NCBI GenBank assembly: GCA_963575645.1
Contig: OY754469.1
Coordinates: 14,526,001 to 14,590,000, forward strand
Length of the DNA: 64,000 nucleotides
Direction: 5' to 3'
Source: Xanthostigma xanthostigma
Taxonomy: Eukaryota; Arthropoda; Insecta; Raphidioptera; Raphidiidae
Below are positions 22,037 through 31,483 of this stretch, piece by piece (the stretch's first letter is position 1; each line of letters starts with the position of its first letter). Made by a program: the position numbers and the translations under genes. The notes beneath the pieces are model-generated. The model worked only from the letters and a program-made list of their open reading frames with translations. It was not told the DNA's origin and did not search any database.

Positions 22037-22514
22037 CAGTCAAACCTGAGTCAGTGAGAACTGGGTAAGCGAGAAAACTCTCTAAGTAAGAGTAATTCCC
22101 AGGTGCCGTCTTTATAATCCTCTAAACCTCTATATAAGTGAGAAACAGAAACCTCTATAACAGAAAGACGTTTTTCACTCATGGACCTCTATAACTGAAA
22201 CTACTACTTGCCTGTACCTCGATAAGCGATAGTCGAACGTATTAATCGTTCCAAGAAGAATGAGTCATAAATAGCTAACTAGTATAACTAACATTGTTTT
22301 TATATCATTGGTTTTTTGTTTTCTCTTTTAGTATCTATGTCGAATAATACATACATGTTCATCACTACATACTTGCTGTATTTTTATAGACTTTTACAAG
22401 TGAGAAAGGCCACTCCAAAACCACTATAAGCTAGAAACTCGGGTTAGTTAGAAACCTCCATAAGCGAAAAAGAGATCGCGGTCCCTTGAACTCTTGCTTA
22501 TCTAGTTTGAACTG
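22037..22514. mobile_element. pogo/Tigger-like MITE, CAGTCAAACCTG ends
   Basis: CAGTCAAACC at the left pairs imperfectly with the inverse of CAGTTCAAACTAG at the right, with TA on both sides (22035-22036, 22515-22516). The subterminal parts repeat GTGAGAAC / AAGCGAGAAA-type words in alternating orientation. It is non-coding and 478 bp long. Confidence 0.75.
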
Positions 22515-23786
22515 TATTTTTTTTTATTAATGGCAACCAGTTGATACTTTCACTAGTTTTCAGATTATAATTGGGAAACTGGAGTTACGTAAAAAGTAAA
22601 CTGAAAATTTCATATATACAACGACATTACTATGTTAAGACGAACTGTTAAAATTTTGGCTGTAGCTCAAAAACGAACCGTGATACCGAAATTAACAACT
22701 GATTTTTTTCTCCCAGAAAAAGACCTTTAATAAATACATCCGGTTATCCTCGCTACTTAGATACGGACAAATGCAACGTAAAATCGGACACACTGTACAA
22801 TTCAAATACCGGGTGTTCTTCGCGTTGCAAGTGAGACAGATCACAGTTCAGTGCATTGCGTTAGTCGCTCAGCAAACACAGCGGGTATTATCTGGTTCCC
22901 TCAGTCAGTAGCGGCAGTTTGTATGCGTTGTGTCGGTGTCGGTTCTTCCCCGTAACCTTGGGGGCTGATTTGGTGTTCCGTACGTTTCGTTGCGGCTACG
23001 TATAACGTTACGTAACTGGGAAAAGTGGAAGAACAGGTACGTAATGGCGGAAGAACATGTCTGCATAGCTAAAGAAAAGATTCATTGACTTTGTTTACGC
23101 ATAAAAATTAGTTTTTATTTTTTTCCTTATTATTCCATTACTTCGAAAAAATTGAAAAAATTCCCGAGTATATAGAGACGGATAAAAGGCATTTTCTGAC
23201 AAAATTTGGTGAGTGATAAATTTCAAAAACGTGGTCAAAAAAATTATTTCTTAAAAGTTTTAACTTTAACCTTGAGTTACTTTTGACGGAGGGAATTTAT
23301 CAAAAAATCATAAGAGATATTTTTTGTAGACGGTTCAATTCCCTATAAAAAGTACGTTTGTTTATTTCGTTTAAGTGAAAAAATCCTATGTTATTTAAAT
23401 GAGAAATGTATCGTCTTTAGGACACGTTTGAATATGAATATTAGGAGTTATTTTTGGTCTGATATTTTTTTTAGACTATAAGCTAAACATTTAGGGGGCG
23501 CTGGAAAAAAAATAAACAACTTGGTAAATAACGGACACCCTAATGTAGAGGAATGATTAAAAAGGAATACGAAGTACGAACCCTGAAGTGTATATCGTGG
23601 AGTCAAAGATTATGGTTGAGGAGCGGGTATGTAATGGTGGAAGAACGTGTCTGCAAATTCCTATAGTAAAGATAGATATTCTAGAATCTAGAATATAGAC
23701 GCGGATTGATGATGGAAGAACAGACTTTTTGTAAATAAATGACTTATTTATCATAGCAACTGATAGTAATTAAATTTAATATTTAA
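22515..23786. other. Unassigned stretch with a GC-richer centre
   Basis: A less AT-rich island at about 22800-23060 has no open frame of note. GGCGGAAGAACATGTCTGC (about 23047) and GGTGGAAGAACGTGTCTGC (about 23636) are a direct repeat about 590 bp apart, so an unrecognised repeat is present. Confidence 0.4.
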
Positions 23787-24489
23787 GGAGGTTGATGCGT
23801 TACAGTCCCAATCAAAAGTAAGTCGAATTCTAAATGGGAACTTTTCCATAATAAATTTTTTCAAAAGGTTATAAGTCGATGATACCAATAAATTATAGTC
23901 ATAAAGGCATAAATAAATATTTTTTTTAATATTAATTAATTATTTCAGTATTTTACTTAATGGACTAAGTTTTAAATTTTTAGTACAAAGTTAGGTTATA
24001 AAAAATAAATTTATATAAATATCTGTATTTTACATATTTTTTTGCAGTAAATAATTAAAAAAAGGAATTAGAAGTAATAAAAATTAAAATTAAATCATTA
24101 AAAAGTTGAAAATTCAGTTAAAATTGTTAAAATTGTCAAGAATAAAAGTCCATAATCGAAAAGTGCTAAAGTTTAATAATTTTTTTATTGATTAAAAGTC
24201 TCCTAATTAAATTGGAAAAAATATTAAAATATGCGTAAGACATCGATGCTTTACATAGTTAGTTTTCGGAACTGCTGACATTTGGTTATTTGCAAAAAAT
24301 TAAAATGTACCGTTTGCATGCTAGATTGACATATTTTCCATAAGACTACATGTAAAAGTTTTTTCTAATTTTTAACTTTATAAATCTCCTAATGATTTTG
24401 GATTTTTTACAGTTTTGTCATAAAAAAATTTATTAAAAAAATTTTATTTCAGCTTTTTTTCATTATCTTCGTAAAACGGCTCAACCTCC
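23787..24489. mobile_element. TTAA-flanked element, GGAGGTTGA ends
   Basis: TTAA (23783-23786) GGAGGTTGATGCGTTAC at the left faces GTAAAACGGCTCAACCTCC TTAA (24490-24493) at the right. The 703-bp interior is extremely AT-rich and non-coding. It resembles the piggyBac-type TTAA elements at 7222 and 46244 in target site and in starting with GG. Confidence 0.65.
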
Positions 24490-24493
24490 TTAA

Positions 24494-25883
24494 ACAATTT
24501 CGATTTATTATTTAGCCATTTTAAAAAATTACGCGACTGGAAATTAACCGGAATTGAACAGCAACATCAAAATATCGCAAAGAATGGTACAGCAGTGTGT
24601 CTAAGAAACCGGTTTTTTAAAAATTATTTATTCCAAATAATACAAACATTTTATTGGTTATAAGGAAAACTTAAAAAAATATTTATGAACTGATAAAAAA
24701 TAAAAAATAGAATACCTATATTAATAATATTGTTAAGTAAACATTTTCATAAAATGTTTCACAGTCGTTCGAACTAAATACTAATTATATCTTTATTGGC
24801 AAACTTTGATATTTAAATTAGTAGACAAACGGTCAAAACCGCGACTTTCGTTTGCACAGTAATGTACAACGTGTAGGTAGATATTCACCAGAACTGCCAA
24901 CCGTTGAAATTATCACAACATGCATAATATAAGTCCTTAGTCCGACACTCTATTTAAATGGTTTTGTGTACATAAATTTTAACTGTTTTAGTTAGTGTTT
25001 TGACTTGCACACAACGCAAATATACAGGATGTCTTCGACAATTAAATATTTTGATTATACAGTGTCCCTATATTAATATCCTTAAAAATTGAGAAAACCC
25101 TTTAAAAATACAGCAAATAGGCATGATGACAGATTTTGAAATTCCGTTCTATAATGTAGGTCACGTAACACGTCTACTGTTTCCGAAAAGAAACATTATT
25201 TCCGCAAATAATTAAAATTTAACGCAAATTATTACATATTTATTTTTTCTATTTTGAAATAATCGCGAAAACGCTTGTGACGTCACGCTTTAGTGACAGC
25301 TACCATTAGATGTTGTATTTATGGGTGTGAAGCTGTCGTGCAGAGGTATTTCGTAAAAGATATGTAAATTTACTTAATAATATGATTTATATTAAGTATT
25401 TTCTTAAAAGTAGGTACTTAGTAGTAAAAATTGTACGGTTTTCTTTAGTTGCAAGTTAACTAAACTCAAAAACAACCTATGACATAAGTGTTGTAAAATA
25501 TCACAAAAAAACGAATAATCGACAAATCAACTAATTAAATGATACAGAACTTAACGATCACAACAAACATTTAAGCGACACTGTGATTATTTACTTCAAG
25601 TGTATATATTCTCTTTGATTTATGAAGGCGTGACGTCATTCGGTGTTTCAGTCAAAATAACCGAATGCAGTATTTTATAATTTTATTTTATAAAAACATT
25701 ATTAATATCAATGTTTATATTAACACTGGAACATTTTTTAGAATTATTTATATATTTTTCTCCAAAACCATTTATTCTTTTATACTGCCACCACTATTCT
25801 CTGGGAGTCATTATAGACAAATTTTGTTCGAATTTTAAACGTCTTCTTAAGAACCTCTTCAACTTTCAAGACAAAATTGTATA
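24494..25883. other. Unassigned AT-rich stretch
   Basis: No gene or element ends were identified. Words such as ACAGGATGTCTTCGACAAT (about 25024) look like TA-MITE ends without a partner. Confidence 0.4.
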
Positions 25884-26782
25884 GGGGAATGGGGGGCATG
25901 ACGGGGTCGCGAGGTATGACGGGGTAACGCACAGTTACAAGAAACTAGACGTTTGCGAATTGAAATCAACAAGCCAATAAGAAGCCATACTCGATCAACG
26001 GTTAGCGCGACAGAAACAGTGCGTGGAAGTGCACGCGTTTTTCGTTTACAAACGAAAATCATGTTGAGTGTCTCGTCGATCTAATTTTATTCAGTTTGAA
26101 ACGTCTTAATTGTAAGGTAATAATGACTATCCAAATGATGTCTCTTCTGGTATATGGTTGCTAGTGTTGTTTACTTTGTTGTGGTATAATTAAATAAAAA
26201 TTCAATTAGTATTTTTATTTTTGAGGAATTATTTTTTTCTAAGTCAGCCTTTGGGGCAAGACGAGATATAGGGTATTGGGCAAGAAGGGGTACAAGCAAG
26301 TCACGCCTACTTTGAATAAGATATTCTTTTGCTTCTAAATCTCCTATCCGTGCATCCCCTAGTGATGTTTTGCCAATCCCTTCAGTCTAACGAGATAAAT
26401 AGAGGAAACAATACCGGAGAGATAAAATAGCCATCATTACCTCAACTCCTTATAAAAATGAGCTAGACAATTTGAAAAAACCGAGGAAAGTATCCAATTC
26501 TAATGATCCTTGGCTCAAAAAAATGCTAAGAATAAACAAAATTGTGATAATAATTAGCCTACCCCATCTTGCCCCGTGGTACGGGGCAAGATGATTTTTT
26601 GCATGTTCCTAATAAATCATTTATTTAAAAAAAATGTAGTACGTTTATCTCCCAAAGACTATGCCAAATTGTACTCAGATTAATTAGATATCGTGCCATA
26701 AATAAATAAGAATAATAAACGTAATGATTATGCTGTATTTTTGATATTTCCCTTAGGTACCCCATCATGCCCCCCCTTCCCC
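25884..26782 (+). mobile_element. pogo-like element with GGGGCATGAC ends
   Basis: GGGGAATGGGGGGCATGAC at the left is inverted at the right (CATGCCCCCCTTCCCC), with TA at 25882-25883 and 26783-26784. Internal G-rich words (GGGGCAAGACGAG, GGGGCAAGATGA) echo the ends. A transposase tail is recognisable at 26430-26530. It is an 899-bp deletion derivative. Confidence 0.75.
26420..26530 (+). pseudogene. C-terminal scrap of a pogo-type transposase
   Basis: The region reads RDKIAIITSTPYKNELDNL followed by a Lys-rich run. This resembles the TSTPxKNELE segment found after the catalytic domain in pogo/Tigger transposases. No catalytic residues remain. Confidence 0.5.
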
Positions 26783-26904
26783 TATCACAGTAGAAAAAAA
26801 TCAGGTGACGTTAGGTCGGGAGATCTCGGAGGCCAAGGAAAAATTTCAAATCTAGAAATGAGGGTCGCCCGACACACTGTCGTGTATCTAGAATCTAGAT
26901 ACAA

Positions 26905-26980
26905 GAAAAAACATTACAAAAAGAAAATCTATATAATCTAGATTGTAGATTATATAGATTTTCTTTTTGTAATATTTTTT
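26905..26980. repeat. Short palindrome with about 35-bp arms
   Basis: AAAAAGAAAATCTATATAAT is followed after a few bases by its inverse, and the arms extend to the TTACAAAAAG / CTTTTTGTAA words. It makes a perfect or nearly perfect hairpin. It is preceded by a smaller palindrome around TCTAGAATCTAGA. Confidence 0.85.
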
Positions 26981-27921
26981 TCACCGATTTATCGTCACTA
27001 CATTCTGTATACTGTAGTATCTTTGTCTATTTACGAATACATTACGTCGGTCGGTTATTTCCACGTCACCACCTATACAGCACACCACGTCCACATTTCA
27101 ACGGCTGTTCTTCCCCGATGTTTGGTTTGCGGATTATAATGCTTGCATTCATTTGTCTGTGTGTGCGTCACGTGACTTTCTTATTTCGTCGTCTCTCGCT
27201 CTTTCCCGCTATAGCTTTTGTTTAATTTTAATTTACCTATTCTTTTGTTTCATTATGTTGGTGCGTTTGAAATAAACGTACTTTGATTCAAAAACCGATT
27301 AATATTTTAAGCTATTGTCAGGGATGTGTAGCCACTTTCCTGAATAGCTGAAATTTAACTGCTTACATTTTCCATCTACATGGCAGGCAAATATGTAGAG
27401 TAATCAGTGAAAAATGTTTGAGGATTTTAAGGGCCGCAACAAAATCAATACTATTGCAAAATGTAAATTGCTAACAGCGATTTAGCATTTTTAAAATTAC
27501 GCTGTTTCGCCTTTTTAGACGTAAAACTTTTTCAGGAGCGTCTTGAGAGTAACTCATATCTTTTTTCGGATGGAAGTTGCTGTTATTTAAAGGCATCGAC
27601 TGACAGATGGCGGCATCAAACCGCATCTGTAGAAACCATCTTGAAATAAATGTGAAACATAGCTACAGACACAAACCAATAAGCATAGCCAACGTAATTT
27701 AATTAAACAAGTGATTTAATTTGTGAGTGAATGTTTTGTAAAAGTGAGGGTGGTAAAAAACAAATTAAAATATTTTTTACTTCATCTGTGCGTAAAGATT
27801 TTACGCACTAATTTTTTTAAAATAAACTAATCCTAGTTCCGCCTTGTGTGACTTTGTTGGCATGACAGGACGTCAAGTCCTCGTTTCCATATAATGACGC
27901 CAGGACGCCCACTGCTTAGTA
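26981..27921. other. Unassigned stretch with repeat copy at 27530
   Basis: At about 27535-27660 there is a repeat containing AAAGGCATCGACTGACAGAT and GCATCTGTAGAAACCATCTT. It recurs at about 40020-40160 and 53290-53400. The rest is unassigned. Confidence 0.5.
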
Positions 27922-28082
27922 CCTACAGGGGTCAGCAACCTGCGGCTCGCGAGCCGCATGCGGTTCTTTCGAGGTAAAGTTGCGGCTCTCCAGTTCCATA
28001 CGCAAAACTTAATTATTTTATTATTTGTGCTAAAAACATTTGTGTTTTTATAGCCGCGCAGAATTAGCAAATCCGTCACATA

Positions 28083-28653
28083 CAATTGCGAACGTCGATT
28101 TTAAAATTTTTTTTGTTAGATAATACGAATATAAGTAACATATTAAGTTTAAACGCCAATCGGAGCACCGCACGATGGTTAAAAAAAATGGCAAAAATCG
28201 TCCATATCACTTTTTGGCGATTTACGGGAAAACTATGCATTTGACAAATTAAGTGTAGGGAAATAAAAAATGCGCAATAAAAAGACGAATCGAATGAGTT
28301 TTTGTGAGCTCCGATCGGTCCAGTAGTTTTTTAGTAAATTGCAAAAAACTGCTTTTTTGGGCCATTTTTTTGAAATTTCATAACTTCCGTTCTATTAAAT
28401 ATGAAGACTTGAAACTTTAATAGAATATGTGTTTTATAAGCTTCAATATGCATACAAAATTTCAGCAAGATCGATGTTATACTTTTTGAGAAACTTTGAA
28501 AAAACCGAAAAAAGGCCCTTCCGAAAAGGGTCCCTGAAAAAGTTTTGGGCCAGCGTAGATCAATTTTTCAAACGTGCTTTTGTTCATCGAGAGTTGCTCT
28601 ACAACATCCTGCAATGCCGTACCATTACACCTAGCGAAAGTGCGAAAAAAATT
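28083..28653. repeat. Giant inverted repeat, left arm
   Basis: These 571 bp are matched by 28744-29318 in inverse, with only a few differences and one 4-base indel (near 28425 / 28967). As a result the same 75-residue frame appears on both strands (28429-28656 and 28711-28968). That frame is a by-product of the palindrome and shows no protein family. The loop is about 90 bp. A transcript across it would fold into a very long RNA hairpin. Confidence 0.92.
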
Positions 28654-28743
28654 TAAAACGCAAAGAAAGCAAAAAAAAATTTTCAGTCAAAAATTTGCAG
28701 AATTTGCCATCTAGCCGCATTTCCAGCTCCCTTTTTTAAAATC

Positions 28744-29318
28744 AATTTTTTTCGCACTTTCGCTAGGTGTAATGGTACGGCATTGCAGGATGTTGTAGAG
28801 CAACTCTCGATGAACAAAAGCACGTTTGAAAAATTGATCTACGCTGGCCCAAAACTTTTTCAGGGACCCTTTTCGGAAGGGCCTTTTTTCGGTTTTTTCA
28901 AAGTTTCTCAAAAAGTATAACATCGATCTTGCTGAAATTTTGTATGCATATTGAAGCTTATAAAACACATATGTATTCTATTAAAGTTTCAAGTCTTCAT
29001 ATTTAATAGAACGGAAGTTATGGAATTTCAAAAAAATGGCCCAAAAAAGCAGTTTTTTGCAATTTACTAAAAAACTACTGGACCGATCGGAGCTCACAAA
29101 AACTCATTCGATTCGTCTTTTTATTGCGCATTTTTTATTTCCCTACACTTAATTTGTCAAATGCATAGTTTTCCCGTAAATCGCCAAAAAGTGATATGGA
29201 CGATTTTTGCCATTTTTTTTAACCATCGTGCGGTGCTCCGATTGGCGTTTAGACTTAATATGTTACTTATATTCGTATTATCTAACAAAAAAAATTTTAA
29301 AATCGACGTTCGCAATTG
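28744..29318. repeat. Giant inverted repeat, right arm
   Basis: This is the partner of 28083-28653. The high arm identity suggests recent origin or gene conversion between the arms, in contrast to the diverged ends of the hAT element around it. Confidence 0.92.
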
Positions 29319-29489
29319 CACTTTTTTTAGGACACGAATCAGCTAATTCTACCCGACTATTATATGAATAATAGTATATTGTACGACTAGTGAGAGAAGG
29401 AGAAGATTCCATGAGCGTGAAATTTGCCGCACGAGCTTAGCGAGTGCGGTAACACGCGAGTGGAATATTCTCCTTCGTTCAATGGTCGC

Positions 29490-29880
29490 ACATAATATTT
29501 TATTCAACTAGCACGAGTAATATATAATCGAGGCCCTGATAAAAGAGGGAAAAATAATAAATCACTTCATTGATTGACGTACCCACCGCCCTCGATGCAC
29601 ACAAGATGGCCCTGACTTTCGCTGAATTGCGATGCTGTTTTCATATATACAAATCGCTACCGCGTTCCTATTGGTCCAGAAACTATGCAGTTATTATTCA
29701 TTATTGTACGGATTCCGCTCGCTACTGCGTTCCTATTGGTCCAGAAAATTCATTATCGTACAGTACGGCTCATTATTAGCATTCTACGCGTCAACATGAA
29801 GTAATTTATTATTTCTCCCGAATTTAGCAGGGCCCCGAAATTATATATTACTCACGCGTGTTGAATAAATATTATTTCGT
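29490..29880. repeat. Smaller palindromic unit inside the hAT-like element
   Basis: ATTCAACTAGCACGAGTAAT and AGGCCCTG at the left face the inverse words at 29815-29880 (CAGGGCCCCG, ATATATTACTCACGCGTG). Two copies of GCGTTCCTATTGGTCCAGAA lie between (29661 and 29724). Confidence 0.7.
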
Positions 29881-30025
29881 ATTTATTTTAAATCAAAAAT
29901 CAAATATAATACCTATTGTAACATTGAAATTAAAATTTTTAACGGCTCTTTAAAAATTAAGAAATATTAAAAATTGTAACTTTTGGCTCTTCCGTCTCAA
30001 AAGGTTGCCGACCTCTGGCTTAGTA

Positions 30026-30565
30026 GATAAACATTTTAATGTCAAAACGTTGTTGACGTAACGCGTCTCGTTTAAACCAACTATATCAGTAATCAATCCT
30101 AATTGATAATCGATAGATACAAATCGCTTCAGACTTTAGACTCGTTCGGTGATCAGATCGCAGTTTGATTTAACATCCACCGGAAGTAGTTATACACGCA
30201 TGTGTACAGGGTAAAGTATAGCTTTTATATTGAATTACATAATCGGGTCACGGTTCTTCATACCGCGTGTTCTTACCGCCCTTATCTAAACATTCAAAGT
30301 GTCGCGGATTGGCGTTCGACATTGGCTTCCGAGCAAACAAAATAATAGTCAGCGATTCATTAATATTTCACAATTTAATACAAGATTTTATGCGTGAGAC
30401 GGGTATATTTCGCATTGATTCATTGTTTTGCCGCTCCATTTTGTCAACTGCACTGTAATGATCACTACCTACTATTTCTGAACCGTAATTTAAGGATAAC
30501 GACAGATACTGAGTATCAAAAGTTTAGAATCGATAATAATAGGTATAGAAAGTTAGGGAAAAATA
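30026..30565. other. Unassigned stretch upstream of the LINE
   Basis: No gene or repeat is recognised. It ends in the target site where the LINE inserted. Confidence 0.45.
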
Positions 30566-30584
30566 TATAGTTTTTATTTTATTC
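30566..30584. repeat. 19-bp target-site duplication, left copy
   Basis: It is identical to 35064-35082. The T-rich site fits the cleavage preference of an APE endonuclease. Confidence 0.93.
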
Positions 30585-30667
30585 TAGCGTTCATACTGTA
30601 CAGACGTGTTTTTTCTAATTCGATATAAAGTTATATTTTAATAATAATAACATCTGTATTTTAAAAT

Positions 30668-31483
30668 ATGGCAGATAACGAAATAATTACATTGTTAAAA
30701 AATATTCAAAGTGATATTAATGAGCTAAAAGGGGATATAAAAGATTTAAAGGAAAGTTCTTTTAATTTAAATGAAAGGTTAAGTGCAGTGGAGAACTCAG
30801 TGGACACACTCCAAACTGAACAACGTAAAATGTGGGATCTGATGAAAACACAAAACGATCGGCTTGAATTTTTAGAAAAGGATAGAAGGAAGAATAATGT
30901 AGTATTGTATGGAATCCAGGAAACAGATGAAGAAGTCACAGCCGAAACAGTAATAGAATTAATAAAAAACTTGCTAAAAATTCAGTGTAATGTTGATGAT
31001 ATTAACTATGCATATCGCATTGGCAAGCCATCTGATAACAAGTCTAGGCCTATACTCGTTTCATTTACAATTCGGTCCATAAAATATGATATCATGTCTA
31101 ACAGGAATATGTTAAAAGGCACTAATATATATTTAAATGATGATTTAACTCTATTGGAAAGGAATCAACGCAACGAACTGTATGAATACTGTAAGGAGTA
31201 CAAACAGAAAGGGAAAAATGTATCTTTAAGAGGAAACAAAATTTGGTTAGAAGGAAAGTTGTTGAGCTTGGATGAGTTAAAGGTCATAACAAGTGTGGCA
31301 AAGGAAGTTATGGAAGAAGAACCAAGGCCATCTTCTGGAAAGAAACCTAAAAGAACAGAGGCACGAATTCCAAGCAATCAAACGAATACAAAAAGCCAAC
31401 GAAGTATTGATTCAATGTTTTTGAGATCACATTCGCAAAGTTCTTCGAGTTCGCAAGCTTCGCAAAAGGGTGGAAAAAAGTAA
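30668..31483 (+). CDS. LINE ORF1 protein (coiled coil, RNA-binding)
   Basis: The protein has 271 residues. The start ATG has A at -3 and G at +4, a favourable context. Residues about 5-75 have a heptad pattern rich in Leu, Ile, Asn and Lys, a likely coiled coil for trimer or oligomer formation. Residues about 76-150 (RRKNNVVLYGIQE ... YRIGKPSDNKSRPILVSF) match the RRM-like fold of LINE ORF1 proteins. Residues about 150-215 (NIYLNDDLTLLERNQRNELY) look like the following C-terminal domain, and the end is Ser- and Lys-rich. ORF1 proteins bind the element RNA as chaperones in the RNP. The last codons GGA AAA AAG TAA hold a possible frameshift site. Confidence 0.9.
   Translation: MADNEIITLLKNIQSDINELKGDIKDLKESSFNLNERLSAVENSVDTLQTEQRKMWDLMKTQNDRLEFLEKDRRKNNVVLYGIQETDEEVTAETVIELIKNLLKIQCNVDDINYAYRIGKPSDNKSRPILVSFTIRSIKYDIMSNRNMLKGTNIYLNDDLTLLERNQRNELYEYCKEYKQKGKNVSLRGNKIWLEGKLLSLDELKVITSVAKEVMEEEPRPSSGKKPKRTEARIPSNQTNTKSQRSIDSMFLRSHSQSSSSSQASQKGGKK
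31474..31480 (+). promoter_or_regulatory. Candidate -1 frameshift heptamer A AAA AAG
   Basis: In the ORF1 frame the codons read GGA AAA AAG TAA, so the heptamer fits the X XXY YYZ rule and abuts the stop codon. A -1 slip continues at GTA AAT AAA GTT with no stop into ORF2. ORF2 has no early AUG. In eukaryotes a final G in the heptamer is less efficient than C, and I see no strong stem downstream. Slippage of polymerase on the six A's is an alternative. Confidence 0.65.

Larger units (their letters stand above)
27922..30017. mobile_element. hAT-like element carrying a giant inverted repeat
   Basis: CAGGGGTCAGCAACC (27926) and the inverse end GGTTGCCGACCTCTG (to 30017) are hAT-type termini. 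GCTTAGTA occurs at 27914-27921 and directly after the right end at 30018-30025, an exact 8-bp repeat. At the left, four extra bases (CCTA) lie between it and CAGGGG. A diverged relative in opposite orientation lies at 62012-63644 and shares the GAGCCGC-rich end and the AGACGGAAGAGCCAAAAGTT end. No transposase is present. The interior holds a 1.2 kb inverted repeat and another palindromic unit. Confidence 0.8.

Noticed and set aside
28429..28968. Identical 75-residue frames on opposite strands, looking like a duplicated gene pair
   Set aside because: They are the same sequence read from both arms of the giant inverted repeat. The protein shows no family likeness and starts inside repeat DNA.
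30585..30667. AGACGTG in the LINE leader (30602) as an internal downstream promoter element
   Set aside because: Counted from the 5' end of the element it lies near +18, not +28 to +33, and no initiator is placed correctly.
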